This document shows, piece after piece, positions 10,641 to 21,757 of a stretch of 64,000 bases of DNA. The DNA is from Podocnemis expansa (Eukaryota; Chordata; Testudines; Podocnemididae): the NCBI GenBank assembly GCA_007922195.1, contig ML682001.1:1252390-1316389 (forward strand), in the 5' to 3' direction. The notes beneath the pieces are model-generated. The model saw only the letters and a program-made list of their open reading frames with translations. It had not been told where the DNA came from and ran no database searches. The position numbers and the translations under genes are program-made. The number at the start of each line of letters is the position of its first letter. The stretch's first letter is position 1.

Positions 10641-11689
10641 CCTAGACACAGCTAAGAGACAGTAGTACATACAATTCAGCATAACCTACTACCAACAAAC
10701 TAAACCCCCAAGTCTCAGATTGGCTTAAGAACAAGCCAGGAAAATAGCATACATCTGCAATGAATATTATTTGCAGCGAACAATAGGACCAGGTTAATCA
10801 CAAGTACTTATCAACATATCAGTTAATTATTAAGAACTGCACCTGAAATTTTGGGACAAAATTTTTCTGACGTAACAATTTTCTGTTTGAAAATATCACT
10901 TTGTCAAAGACAAAATTAATCATAGGAACATGTTGATTCTGATGAAATTTCATTTTGAAAACAAAAAATCAAAATAAGGCATTTTGATAAAGTTGGGATG
11001 AAACTTTTCAACATATTACATTATATTATAATTCAAAACAAATTACTAAAACCATTACCAAACAGGAAATAACCCTTCAGACTCCCAATTACAAATGACC
11101 AGTTAGAATTCCAGATACCAACAATGAGCAAACCATGTACGAGTACAAAAAACAAGTCCAAATTTGACGAATACCAGTTCCTAGATATATTTTAGAACAG
11201 CAGCTATCAGTCCAAGGGTTTATTCCCATACCAATTAACAAATAAATTATGAAGAATAATTTTCAGTTATAATACCAACAAAGGTTACATCATGTTATAA
11301 TTTCAGAATAATTATTCAATCCTAATTTTAAAATAATATATAAATAAAATATAATTTAAAAAAAATTAAACTAATCAAAGGCAGAACAAACTATTTTGAT
11401 TTTATCAAAACAAAACATTATAATGAATCTGGAACAATTTTTTATTTTGAAATTTTGATTTTCCCCCCCAGATTTGGAATGAAGGATGTTCTGAATGTCA
11501 GAACTTCCCACTGAGTGTTTTAATCAATTCTGCATTATTATTATTATTATTATTATTAGCATTTAAATGTCTTTGCAAAACATCAGCCTTGTACTGATTG
11601 AGCTTTAACAACTGTGAAATACACACCCTTCTTTCTGGTGCACATAGCTGGTCTACACTATTAGATATGCCCAAAACAACTTAAAATGG
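10641..11689. other. AT-rich stretch with (ATT)n
   Basis: Very AT-rich, no gene. An (ATT)n microsatellite lies at 11534-11558. A possible MITE end, GCTGGTCTACACTATTAG, lies near 11647 without a visible partner. Confidence 0.5.
11534..11558. repeat. (ATT)n microsatellite
   Basis: Eight consecutive ATT units. Confidence 0.95.
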
Positions 11690-11805
11690 TCTTCCTCTTC
11701 AAAGCATCTGACGAAGTGGGATTTTCTCCCACGAGAGGTCATGTGATAAATAAATCTGTTAGTCTTTAAGTGCCACAAGACTCCTTGCTTTTTTTGCTTT
11801 ATGTA
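11690..11805 (+). mobile_element. Penelope-like 3' tail, variant A
   Basis: GCAT (11704-11707), CTGACGA (11708-11714), then GTGGGA paired with TCCCAC, but GAGA replaces GAAA. GATAAATAAATCTGTTAGTC and the tail CCACAAGACTCCTTGC follow. Confidence 0.75.
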
Positions 11806-13061
11806 ACAGGGGACGTTTTTCTACCCCATGTATACGGAGCACTTAGCATACTTGTGTGCTGACCTTCCAAGGGGCCTCTAGACATCGCACTAACATACAG
11901 AGTGACAATAAGAGGCACTGGAGACCAACAATTAGGACACTGGATGGAGAGACAGGAGACTTTATTTCCTCTTCTGCCACTGACTTCCTGCTATGATTTT
12001 GGCCACTGAGCTCCTGCTGTGATTTTGCTCCCACGCTTTGTAAGTCTATGACTTTTTCCCCTCCCACCCTTTGACTTTATTTAAGTGGCAGGGCAGAGAC
12101 TGTTTCTCACTGTGTGCCTGCATGACACCAGCAAAAAGTCCTGGTTTCATTTGGGACTATAAGTTGCAACTGGAATACAAATAGGCTTTCAAACTTGAAG
12201 AAGAGCATTGTATATCTTGAAAACTTACCCTCGCTAACAGAAATTAGTCCAGTAAAGGAAACTACCTCACCTGCCATGTCTCTCTGCAAATAGTTATTCC
12301 TTTTTTAACCTCTGTTGTTGTCTTGTCCTGAGGCAATCATATCGAGTCATGAAGTTTGAGAGTGAATTAGGCAACTTTCACAGGATCCACTGTAAGGGCT
12401 AAATCCAAGATATTAGATCTGAAGAGCATGAGAAGAATTTTCCTTACAGTATTACATCAACAGCATGGGCAGGTGTGAAAGCCTCCTCCCAACACATTTT
12501 TCAGAGTAGTTATGTCTTAGTCCCAGCCCTGCAGCTGCTCCTTCCAGCACTGTGCCAGCTCTGCAACCTCATGACAACAAATAGTATTTTCCGAGCTACC
12601 TTGACATCAATCAGAGCTTCTTATCTTATGACCATTTATCTAGCTAATATTTTCCATGGTAGTGCCTCAATAGCATATTTTTTGCCTTTCTAGAAAGTCT
12701 AAATGTATTTGTCTTACTGAAATGCAACATTTACACAATATTAGTAGCATGACAAACACAGACAAATACAGACCATGGATCTTCTGATTGTATTGCTGTT
12801 TTGTGTCCTTGTGTAGAAGCAGCTATCTATACACTGGTATGCAAGTCCTTAATGCTGTGATTTAGTCCTTGAAAACTATAGAAATTCAGGAAGGCAGATG
12901 CTTAATTTCCCACAGTTGCCTCCTTTTATGAAATATAACATTGAACATGGTGATTAAGACAAGCTACTTGCCTCCTGAGCCTGAAAATCAAAGGTATTTA
13001 GGGTACTAACACCCAGTGATTTAACTGGGAATTAGATGCCTAACTACCTTCAAGAATCTGT
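11806..13061. other. Unannotated non-coding stretch
   Basis: About 11920-12010 (CTCTTCTGCCACTGACTTCC and following) weakly resembles a MIR core. Otherwise nothing recognised. Confidence 0.4.
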
Positions 13062-13350
13062 GGCTTAGATCTTGTCTGCACTTGCTGCCATTTTTGGTGT
13101 GAGTTGAAGGGAGATACACAGTCTGTAAGATAACTTGCATATCTCCCTTTGACTCTCGAACCTCCTTCTCTCCACTGTGCTGAGCCGAAGGGCAACACCA
13201 TCCTTTCGACTCAGCGCTGCTCTTCTTCCAGGGCTGAAGTTACTAAATTGAACTCCAGATTGCTCAAGCAGGTCTTGACTGACCACTCAATTGTATCTTG
13301 AAGATTGAATTGATGGTGGAGAATTTGCCACCACCACTTTAGACTTAGCC
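13062..13350. mobile_element. Probable MITE or foldback element
   Basis: The left end GGCTTAGATCTTGTCTGCACTT and right end, reversed GGCTAAGTCTAAAGTGG, are loosely inverted. Inside, GAAGGGAGATACACAG and GCATATCTCCCTTTGAC form a hairpin shared with 593-983. No duplication identified. Confidence 0.4.
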
Positions 13351-14401
13351 TTAGTTTCAGATCAGAGCAGGGCAGAATTGCTCTGCTGTAGAACCTGATG
13401 GCCTTGAGGACTTGTAAATATTCATAGTTGGTTCTGATATGAACCCAAGTTTTGATCGACTTCTTAAAAGCTGAACAGGAATATTTCACAAGAGAAAGTG
13501 AAGGATTTTTCTTTGTCTAGGAAGGCGTTGGTATTTGTTCCAAGGAACTGTTACATAAGTGCTTTTCACAATGTATTAATCAATCAGAAATGGGTTAATT
13601 ATTTAGCCCACATAAAGGGTATAGAATGCATTCCAAGGCCCCGTTCTCCAGTTCTACATAAGGCATGTGCTTTACTGAAAGCTTTTGAGTAGTTCCACTA
13701 AAGACAGTGAAAACAACTCATATTTGTAAATTTTTTTTCCTGGATCCAGGCTCAGAAGAGCTGCTGTTTTCCCAATAGGTAGAACAGCCTGGGAAAGACC
13801 AAGAGATGACACAGTGTTTCAACAAAAGTTATAACTTACACCTACGTGTAAAAGAGCCTGGTGATGGAACTATACGAAAAAGCACTTTGAGAAATCTATC
13901 CGGAAGCTGGTTTGACTGCTCTTTTGGATGTCTGTCATTCACTGGTAACCTATTTTGCGATAAATGAAAATCATGTGTTATGTTAAGGAAATGCAACAGG
14001 TTGTCTTGTGATTATTCCAGTTTGCCACAAAGAGAGGGAAGGTGATCATGACACATCTGGACTTATTTATGACCCTACATTGAATACTGATATTATCTCA
14101 GGCCAGTTTGTAGCAGACGTAAAAATCATTGCAAGTGACATTAGTGAGAATTTTTTGTTTGCACTCTCAGAAAAGAGGCCAAAGACAAAATGGGCCGTGG
14201 TGACTAGCTGTGGTTAAGTAGTTGGCAGGTGAAGCACAATAGTGGGGTAGTGGAAGGTGGTATTTGTGAACCTGGCCGGGGGTTAGAAAGAGAATTTCAA
14301 TCTCTGACCCCATCAGGCCAACACCTAATGTACATGAAGAAGCCAATGATATAACTAAGGGCCAGAAAAGATTTCATGTTGAATAACAGGGATTATAGAA
14401 A
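13351..14401. other. Unannotated non-coding stretch
   Basis: No gene or repeat recognised. The frame at 14008-14217 shows no domain. Confidence 0.4.
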
Positions 14402-14860
14402 CAAACAAGGAGTCCTGTGGCACTTAGGGACTAACAAATTTATTTATTGCATGGGCATTTGTGGGAGAAAACCCCACTTTGTTAGATGCTTTGAAGAAGG
14501 GGCAACTTACAGAATGGGAGGAAATAAATGAGGGGAAGTGTAAGTCATGGGAACAGGTCACATTGTAACAGCAAATCAAAACTGTTGTAAAGATACAAAC
14601 ACTGGGGAACAGCATACAGAGGAAGATGAGGTCAAATCACCGTTGTAATGACAGAAAAATCCAAAGTCCCTATTATGCCCTGAAACAATGCAATCAAATT
14701 TGCACATAAATTCAGTCTTGGTAGCATCTCTTTGAAGCCTTGATCTGCTACTCACCTGTCTGGGCACTGCTATTAGCAAATCATTAATGGAGCGATCAGG
14801 AAGATTGAAATTCTGGCCACTGGTTTTCAAGTGTTGTGAGGGATTACAGAGGGTGAGATG
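14402..14860 (-). mobile_element. Penelope-like element 3' end, coding end plus tail
   Basis: Read on the minus strand, this copy runs from the C-terminal end of a reading frame (14576-14830) through an untranslated part to the hammerhead-like core (CTAACAAAGTGGGG, stem II complement CCCAC near 14460-14482) and the tail ending CAGGACTCCTTG at 14402. It is the most complete copy in the window, so it shows what lies upstream of the tail in a normal element. Confidence 0.65.
14576..14830 (-). pseudogene. C-terminal fragment of a Penelope-like polyprotein
   Basis: An 84-residue frame contains FNLPDRSINDLL near residue 8 and a GHNRDFGFFCHYNGDL segment near residues 51-66. From memory of the family, similar wording (FNLP-x(2)-S, then G-x-N-x-D-x-GF-x(2)-HY) occurs near the C-terminus of GIY-YIG-type Penelope/Neptune polyproteins. 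The reverse transcriptase and the catalytic GIY and YIG residues are not present here. The same wording reappears in decayed form near 16411-16510. Family assignment is inference. Confidence 0.45.
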
Positions 14861-16079
14861 TGAAGGGCAGGAAAGACATAAAGATGATATGCTGAAATGG
14901 GAACAGGAAAGAAGAGCAAGGAAGAAAATAAAATCAAAACAATTTTTTTTCTTTCTTTACATACTTTAATTTAGCAATCACAAATTCTGCAGCGTGGGTG
15001 AAATTTATCCACATCAGTGCCCCTGTTCCATTCTTAACTCTAGAACAAAGAGGAGCAGCATTTTAATTTTTTTAAATGTTTTCCTTGTTTTTTAATATTA
15101 TTTAATATTATTTGAACAAGATATTTGATAAATTTTGGCCAGCTCTGTAGATGATGGGAGACTGTGCAAAAATTAATTGCTGTTTTTCCTTCCCCTTCAA
15201 ATTTCAAAATTCCATTGAAATTTCAAAAATTTTAATCAGCTTTACCTAATTCACATTTCAACCCTGTGACCCTGATCCTGTGACTCAAGCTATTCAGCCG
15301 TTGAGGCCATGATTCATGAAAGTGCATAAATCTGAGTCCAAGCAAGTGTTTAAATCCACATCTATTCAGGAAAGCACTTAAAAACATGCTTAATTTCAAG
15401 CACATGGTTAATTGCCATTGACTTCATTGTGACTGAATGCTTACTTGCATCCCCAAATGAGCCTATATTTGCAACTAATATTGGGTCCTGAGAGGATCAA
15501 TCTGATTTAATTAGTGGATATACCTGGTGCTCATGTTCTGAAAATGGGAGTATTTCACCCCAGAATAATAAAAATCCACTCCCATTTCTCACTTGCTTCC
15601 CTTTCAGGCATTTGCTTTTGCAAGACTAATAAATGATCATGAATCATTTTTGAATCTCTTACATTTTCCTTTACAAACATGTGGACCAGGAGCACTGCTG
15701 GCCCGGGAAAAGACCCAGGGCTTGGTGCACTGGGACTCAGGGTGCATGCATCACCGCTGCAGCTGTTGCTGCCAGTGGCCCGGTGGTGGACCCGGGGCTC
15801 AGGCGCTGGGACTCGGGCTCAAGCCCTGTAAGCTTGGTGCCAGCGATGCCCCTGATGTGGACATTAAGGAGTTAATAGTGCTTACTGCTGTAGATCGTCT
15901 TTTGCTAAGAGAGACTAATAAACACACCATTTTAATGTATAATTTGCATAATGCTTCCTTTAATTTGTTACTTTTATTATGGCAACAGAATGAAAACGAC
16001 AGATTACATCAATAAAAAATATACAGCAATGGTTATATGCAGAGCCATTACTCTGGTAACTGAATTGCATCTTCCACAT
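14861..16079. other. AT-rich non-coding stretch
   Basis: No gene. Near 15360-15430 the words GGAAAGCACTTAAAAACATGC and CACATGGTTAATTGCCATTG look like an old foldback repeat. The frame at 15593-16015 has no domain. Confidence 0.4.
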
Positions 16080-16254
16080 GGCCATTATTATTATTTATAA
16101 AGGACCTTAAAAAATCTCAGAATAAGGTACTAGGAAAGTTTCCTAACTTTACCAAGGAAAAAATAAAATATCCAAATGAAAGATGATTCCAGAAAGTGTG
16201 GAATAGGTAATGAAATGCGTAACTATGGATGGGGTAGAATAAGCCAGTGTAGAT

Positions 16255-16385
16255 TGCTCCATACTTGCCTAGTCAGTACTTGATGGGTCCATCAGAGGCT
16301 GATCCTATTGAGTCAGGTGCTGTATATACACATGGTAATACAAAGTCCATGCTCCAAAGAGCTTATGTTCTAAACAGTTGGGCCA
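16255..16385 (+). repeat. MIR-like SINE remnant
   Basis: GTGCTGTATATACACATGGT followed by GCTCCAAAGAGCTTATGTTC matches the order of a SINE also recognisable at 53735-53995 and 60410-60510. It is diverged and truncated. Confidence 0.4.
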
Positions 16386-16407
16386 GACAAAGGTTGGGTG
16401 AAAGCCA

Positions 16408-16705
16408 TTGTTATGATTCAAACACTGGGAAACAGCATATAGAGGAGAATGAGGTCAAATCACCTGTTGTAATGAGGAAAAAAAATCCACTGCTTTGCTT
16501 TGCTGTCATAGTCTGACCTGATGACTTACTCTTCCCTGTCTTTATTTTTGTCCTATTCTGTAAGTTCCCCATCTTCAATGTGTCTGATGAAGTGGGATTT
16601 TCTCCCACGAAAGCTCATGCAATAAATAAATCTGTTAGTCTTTAAAAGTGCCACAGGACTCCTTGCTTGTTTGCTGAACTAGACTAACATGGCTATACTA
16701 TTGGG
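16408..16705. mobile_element. Chimeric Penelope-like copy with best hammerhead core
   Basis: From 16408 to about 16508 the sequence is minus-strand coding end (translates to a decayed TGDLTSFSSICCFPVFES). From about 16510 to 16705 it is a plus-strand tail. The core is CTGATGA 16584-16590, stem II GTGGGA 16592-16597 with TCCCAC 16603-16608, GAAA 16609-16612, then GCTCATGC and AATAAATAAATCTGTTAGTC. The two orientations are joined at about 16500-16512. Confidence 0.7.
16584..16620 (+). ncRNA. Hammerhead-ribozyme-like motif
   Basis: The motif has the invariant CTGATGA box, a perfect 6-bp stem II with a TTTTC loop, and GAAA, followed by GCTC and ATGC. In sibling copies GCAT lies directly before the box (for example 39455-39458), which would pair with ATGC as stem I and leave CTC as an NUH cleavage triplet. 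Stem III is missing in the monomer, but AGCT is self-complementary, so it could form between two transcripts or two tandem copies. In this copy the base string before the box is GTGT, so stem I is imperfect. Confidence 0.5.
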
Positions 16706-16797
16706 GGGAGAATAAAAACCAAACAAACACAATTCTGGGATGTATTAACAGGAGTGTTGTAAGAAACAAGAAGTAATTCTTTTGCTCTACTCTGCCC

Positions 16798-17107
16798 TTC
16801 CTAGGCCTCAGCCCTCAACTGGAATATAGTGTTCAGTTCTGGGCATCTCATTTCAGGAAAGATGTGAACAAATTGGAGAAAGTTCAGAGAAGAGCAACAA
16901 GAATGATTAGAGGTCTGGAACGATTGATTTATAAGGGACTACTGGAATAAGTCGCCTACGCAGGTTGTGGAATCTCCATGATCAGAAGTTTTTAAGAGCA
17001 GGTTGGACAAACACCTGTTTAAGAGGGTACTTGGTCCTGCCATGAGTGCAGGGGACAGGAATCGATGACCTCTCATGGTCCCTTCCAGTTTCTTTGATTC
17101 TATGAAT
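16798..17107 (+). mobile_element. CR1 LINE 3' fragment
   Basis: The text translates in pieces to the CR1 reverse transcriptase C-terminus ([13 protein letters not shown], then [21 protein letters not shown]), with an internal deletion after 16925. It ends in the CR1 terminal TTTGATTCTATGAATCC. Decayed and 5' truncated. Confidence 0.8.
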
Positions 17108-18171
17108 CCACTCCTTTGGAACTTGCTTTCATTTTTTGGGGTGATATAATTATTTTGACTGTCACATCCCCAACCACGCTAATTTTATTGGTAAAAAATC
17201 AGGGGCCAGGCCTTATCTCCTATAATGGTACGTTTATGAATGCACTGAAGATATGTGATGTTCAGATTAGTTCATTCCAAAGCTGTCTTCTAAACATAAA
17301 AAGAAACAAATGTGTGCTGTACATTCTCAACACATTCCCATATTCTAATGGACTCTTTAGATATACTCATATCTCAGTGGCTGCAATGCCCTTTGCTCAT
17401 TTTATTTTTCTAGGCTGAAGCACACAGCTTGTGTGAGTTGGTTTTTAGCTCATTATGTTAACTACTGAGCTGGAAGAATTCATTAGTTGCTTCCGATAAA
17501 CTCTAATTAATGTTTGCAGTTGGATTAATTTACCAAATTCCCAGAAACCTGCCCCCCCATGGCCACTGACGTAAGCAAGATGATACATCTTGAAGGGGTA
17601 ATGGCTTGATAAAATATTTAATAAGTGGTATTCGCAGTAGATGCCCATATAGTGGCTGTTTGCACCAACACTGTAGCTGAGCCACAATGCTCTGTGGGTA
17701 GATAATTTAATTGGGGGAAGTCTGATGATAAGGAGAAAATAGCTCTTAGATGCATCCAAATGAGCAACATCATTTAATTTCAGTGTGTTTGCTGCTAGGA
17801 AAAGAAACAGTGCTTGGAAGGACCTTTTGATCATTAAGGCAGCATGAGCCAAGGCACTACCAACACGACGGGAAAGGAGTGCTATACTGAAGAGCTGGCA
17901 AAAAACTGCTCAACCATAGTGTGGGCCACACAGGTATGAATGATCGTTGCGTGCTCAACTGGGGCAAAGGGGCTGTCAGCTAGTGTAAGGTCTCCCTTAT
18001 GCAGGAGCTTCCAGCACAGGCCAGAAGAGGGAAGGGACAATCTGGAGGTGGAAAGAGGCTTGGCTGGGCTCTCCCATTTCTGTGTTGCTAAAATGGTCAT
18101 TTCCACCAATACTTTAGCAAAGGAAGTACCCGTGTATCACAGGTGGTGGGGTCTGGTAATCAGTAACACTT
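17108..18171. other. Repeat-free stretch, possible conserved element
   Basis: No gene. About 17440-17800 contains TAATTAATG, GGATTAATTTACC and CATTTAATTTC and no transposon words. Its look is that of conserved non-coding DNA, but this cannot be shown without alignment. Confidence 0.3.
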
Positions 18172-18350
18172 AGGGCATGTCTACCCTGAAAGATCTGGGA
18201 CTCACCTTCTTTGCAGGGTCCTAGAGCTCAGGCTCCAGTCCAACCCTGACTGTCTACACCCCAGTCAAAGAGCCCCTTCTTCCAAGTGCCGCAAGCCTGA
18301 GCCAGCTGGCAGGGGCCAGCCGTGGGTCTTTAATTGCCGTGTAGACACTC
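18172..18350. mobile_element. MITE/foldback element fragment
   Basis: Starts AGGGCATGTCTACCCTG and contains CCTAGAGCTCAGGCTCCAG, GACTGTCTACACCCCAGT, GAGCCAGCTGGCAGGGGCCAG and ends CCGTGTAGACACTC. This order of words is familiar from abundant turtle foldback elements. Confidence 0.55.
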
Positions 18351-18946
18351 AGTGTGGAACCAGCTGCAGTTCTGCCAACTCCAAAGCATTCAGAAACCCT
18401 AAATCAGGCCTCAAAAATCTTGAAATTAGCATAAAAGCACAATATTTTTAATAAAATTAATAAACTGGGATCTTTTTCTTTGCCTCCTGGTTTCTAGGCA
18501 CTCTGGTCATATTTTCAAGATTTTGTCTGCATCCATATGAGCTAGAAACTGACTTTTTTTTTTTTAAGTGAAAGCAGAAGGTCCCATGTGATCACATGGC
18601 TCCCAGAGCTGGGCCTTTCAGAAAAAAAATCACCAAATAATAGCTAGAGTTAGCAACATTATTGCTTCCTAATTCCTTGGATCCCACACATTCTCCTTTT
18701 GGGGAATAAGAACAGAAGTTGAAATTACCCCACTCATTTTCTCATTCTCTTCACTAGTGGTGTTTCTGCATCTAGCTGAGGGTCACTGGTATCTAATTAA
18801 TCTGACCTAATCTACCTGTTTCTCTATGACATTTTACCACTCTTAGCACTATCATTTCTTAGCATCCATCAGATTTTAAAAGAGAATTTAAAGACTTGTT
18901 CTTCCTCTTGAGCGGATTGGGGAAGGGACCAACACCATATTCAGAT
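18351..18946. other. Unannotated non-coding stretch
   Basis: No gene or repeat recognised. Confidence 0.4.
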
Positions 18947-19192
18947 CAAAGGGTTGGCCGTGTTAGTTTAGTTCAGGGTTTCTCAATTTTTTGCAGGTTG
19001 CGATACACTTGGCAGTGTGTCGTGACCCTATGAACACACCAGCCCTCTCCTCCCAGGCCAAATCCAGCCATTTCCCCAGCTTTCCATGACACACTTACTG
19101 CTGTGTGGCCACACAGTACTGTGTCTCAATACAGTGGTTGAGAATTGCTAGTCTAGTTCAGCAAAGTAGACAAGGAGTTTAGTGGCACTAAA
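18947..19192 (-). mobile_element. Penelope-like tail end split by hAT element
   Basis: GGCCGTGTTAGTTTAGTTC (18956-18974) and AAAGTAGACAAGGAG with GTGGCAC after 19160 are the minus-strand distal end of the tail repeat. A hAT-type element (18974-19150) lies between them. Confidence 0.6.
18974..19150. mobile_element. Non-autonomous hAT-type element, family 1
   Basis: Begins CAGGGTTTCTCAAT and ends GTGGTTGAGAATTGC. The flanks GTTTAGTT (18966-18973) and GTCTAGTT (19151-19158) agree at 7 of 8 bases. The interior (GACACACTTACTGCTGTGTGGC) is shared with 27972-28145 and 37144-37341. Confidence 0.8.
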
Positions 19193-19344
19193 TCAATAGA
19201 GGAACACTTCAGTCTTCCTGATCACTCCATTATTCATCAGTTAATAGCTGTCTTTATGCAAATGGATAAAAAATCAAAGCTTGAAGGAGAAACTGCAGAA
19301 TTGGAATTCATACGTAGATTGACACCCTCAACTCTGGGTTAAAT
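19193..19344. other. Short unannotated stretch
   Basis: Nothing recognised. Confidence 0.3.
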
Positions 19345-19632
19345 AGAAACTTTGGTTTTTTCCTATTGCAACAGGTAATTTGGCTTTCCTTTTTCCCTCC
19401 CTTCCCTTCTATATGCTTTTTCCCACTGTTTGAATCTAAACAACAGCATTGATTTGCTGTATCAGTCTGACCTCATCCTATGACTTACACTTCCCTGCAT
19501 TTATTTTCCTCCCATTCTGGAAATTCCCCCATCCTCAAAGTTTCTGACAAAGTGGGGTTTTCTCCCATGAAAGGTCATGCGATAAATAAATGGGTTAGTC
19601 TTTAAAAGCGTCACCAGACTCCTTGTTGGTTT
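19345..19632 (+). mobile_element. Penelope-like element 3' end, variant A
   Basis: Starts in the decayed coding end (TATTGCAACAGGTAATTTGG and CCACTGTTTGAATC match, reversed, the copy at 14402-14860), continues through TGACTTACACTTCCCTGC and CTCCCATTCTGG, then CTGACAAAGTGGGG, stem II, ATGAAAGG and GATAAATAAATGGGTTAGTC. Ends ACCAGACTCCTTG. Confidence 0.7.
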
Positions 19633-20734
19633 GACCATATTCTGTGTTACCCATGGAGTATGTAGGGACTATCTAGCACAGAAATTCTCATTTCCCCTCA
19701 TAACTCATCTCTTCTGTAATGTAAAGAGCAGCCTGATAACCCCCTGCATCTTGTTCAGCGGGATTACTACTCCTGATTGGCTAAGAATTGCACATATGCC
19801 GTTCTTTCTGTTACCTGGTCCTCACATCACCTTCCTAGCCACTTGTTTCTCTCCTCCACCTCTTATATCCTGCTTTTTACATCGCCAACTCCATATATGT
19901 TTATACAGCATCTGGCACAGTGGGGTCTGCATTTTGCTGGCCTCTAGTTGCAATACAAATGTTTAACAATAATAATGATGCTGATGATAACCACATGCTT
20001 TCATCATGTATAACTGCAAGGGTGGTGCATGAGTATTTGGCATAACTTATGTCCACACCTTTTGCAATTCCTTGTCTGCAGTATACCCAGATCCATAAGG
20101 CAGACACTAGGATAACTTTCAAGCCTCGTGTGCTTTCATTCCCAGTAATGGTTATATAGAATGACAAAACAAGTTCCCCTAAGGCACTGATGGTTGAACA
20201 TGTCTCTTGCCATGAAATTTCTGTCCTCTTGCCCCAAAGACCCTAAGTTAAGCAGTGCAAAAATGCAGGCATCTGTCGCAGCCCCTGAAAACCAATACAT
20301 TGCTGTCTGCCTCGATGGTTTCGTTTCTCATTGATTTTTTTTTAACAACCCCCAATTCAAGTTCTACATTTTACAAGTCAGCTGCCCAGTGGTCCCCTGT
20401 GGAGAAAAATGCAGCACATTAAAGAAAGCTATAGGTCGCTGTCTGCTTAAAAAAGCATGGGAGAGGCTAGAGAGAGAACAGTTCAGAAGAGATTGGAAAG
20501 AATTCAATATTTGTTTCTGAACTAGCTCATCAAAACCAGTCAGGCCGCACGCCACTACACACAGCTCAGAAATAAATCCTGCAAAACATTTTGGAAAAAG
20601 ATCGGTAATGGTGTGCTGATATCCCAGAACGAAAAGCCCCCCATGCATGCTGAATAGTAGAGTGATTTCTGAAGTTAATAGCAGTTCTGCCACTAAAGCA
20701 GGAGGATTAGCACCTTGCGCTGAAATTCAGGGTG
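19633..20734. other. Non-coding stretch with SINE trace
   Basis: About 19890-19985 (TACAGCATCTGGCACAGTGG and AATACAAATGTTTAACAATAA) looks like a MIR 5' trace. No gene. The frame at 20364-20693 lacks any domain. Confidence 0.35.
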
Positions 20735-20840
20735 TTCCACAGATGTGGAAACTGAGGCACAAAGCAGTTACATGCTAAGCACAGAGCCACGCTGGGAACC
20801 AGTGGCAGAGTTGAGAGCAGACTCTCTGAATGAAATCTTG
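20735..20840 (+). repeat. MIR-like SINE remnant, copy 1
   Basis: GTGGAAACTGAGGCACAAAG, CACAGAGCCACGCTGGGAAC and CAGTGGCAGAGTTGAGAGCAG follow the MIR core (GAAACTGAGGCAC, CACACAG, GGCAGAGCTGGG). It is closely matched by 21653-21757. Confidence 0.55.
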
Positions 20841-21325
20841 GCTCTGGTGAAGTCACTCTTGCTGATTTCCATGGGGCCAAGATATTACCTGTGTCTCCCT
20901 TGACTTCCAGCTCTACATTCCAGCTTTTGGACCATTCTGTACGTCAGTGTGAATTGCCATGTCTGATACTGTCAGAAGCAGTACATTTTTAAAATTGATC
21001 AGGATAGGTGAATGATAATGTTTGAGGAGACTTTCACATATGATTGATCCACCTCAGAAAAGTCCCATTTGGATAGGCAGTTAACAATTTGAGGCCAAAG
21101 TCCAAAAAGAACAACTCGTTTGATTTTCTGTGTCATCAGATGTAAACCTCAGCCCAGATCCAGCTGCAAATCTCAGCCCTTATTTTTCTCCTGTTCTGGA
21201 ACTAGATTTCAACACCATCTTCTTGGCCCATTCTTTGTAGTATGCATATGTTTAGGCCCTGATTGAACAAATCATTTGAACAGGTGGGGAATCCAGCCAC
21301 TACATAACACAAGATTTATGCACAA
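20841..21325. other. Unannotated non-coding stretch
   Basis: No gene or repeat recognised. Confidence 0.4.
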
Positions 21326-21650
21326 CCATAGAACCATAGAATATTAGGGCTGGAAGGGACCTTATGAGGTCAGCTAGTCCAACTACTCCCACTAAATTAT
21401 CCCAGCCAGGGTTTTATCCAACCAGGTCTTAGAAGTTTCCAAAGATGGAGATCCCACCACCTCCCTAGGCAACCCATTCCAGTACTTCACCACTTTCCTA
21501 ATGAGAAAGATTTTCCTAATATCTAACCTAGACCTACCCAGCTGTAACTTGAAACCATTGCTCCTTGTTCTGTCCTCTGTCACCACTAAGAATAGCCCAG
21601 CTCCCTCCTCTTAGTAGAAGAAGGTTGCTATCAAATCCTTCTGAGTCTTC
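21326..21650 (-). mobile_element. CR1 LINE 3' end
   Basis: On the minus strand it encodes the reverse transcriptase C-terminus: a frame at 21392-21586 reads [20 protein letters not shown], then KVVKYWNGLPREVVGSPSLE, nearly the same wording as the young CR1 at the right end. The 3' terminus (CTAATATTCTATGGTTCTATGG) lies at 21326. Confidence 0.9.
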
Positions 21651-21652
21651 AG

Positions 21653-21757
21653 AGTATGTCACAGATGTGGAAAACGTGGGACAAAGTGGTTAAGCGACGA
21701 GCACAAAGCCACACTGGGAACCAGTGACCGAGTTGAGAGCAGTATCTGTGAGTGAAA
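21653..21757 (+). repeat. MIR-like SINE remnant, copy 2
   Basis: CACAGATGTGGAAAACGTGG, AAGCCACACTGGGAACCAGTG and GAGTTGAGAGCAG match copy 1 at 20735-20840. It abuts the truncated end of the CR1 fragment. Confidence 0.5.

Noticed and set aside
14008..14217. 69-codon plus frame as a possible exon
   Set aside because: No splice-site pattern or protein similarity recognised.
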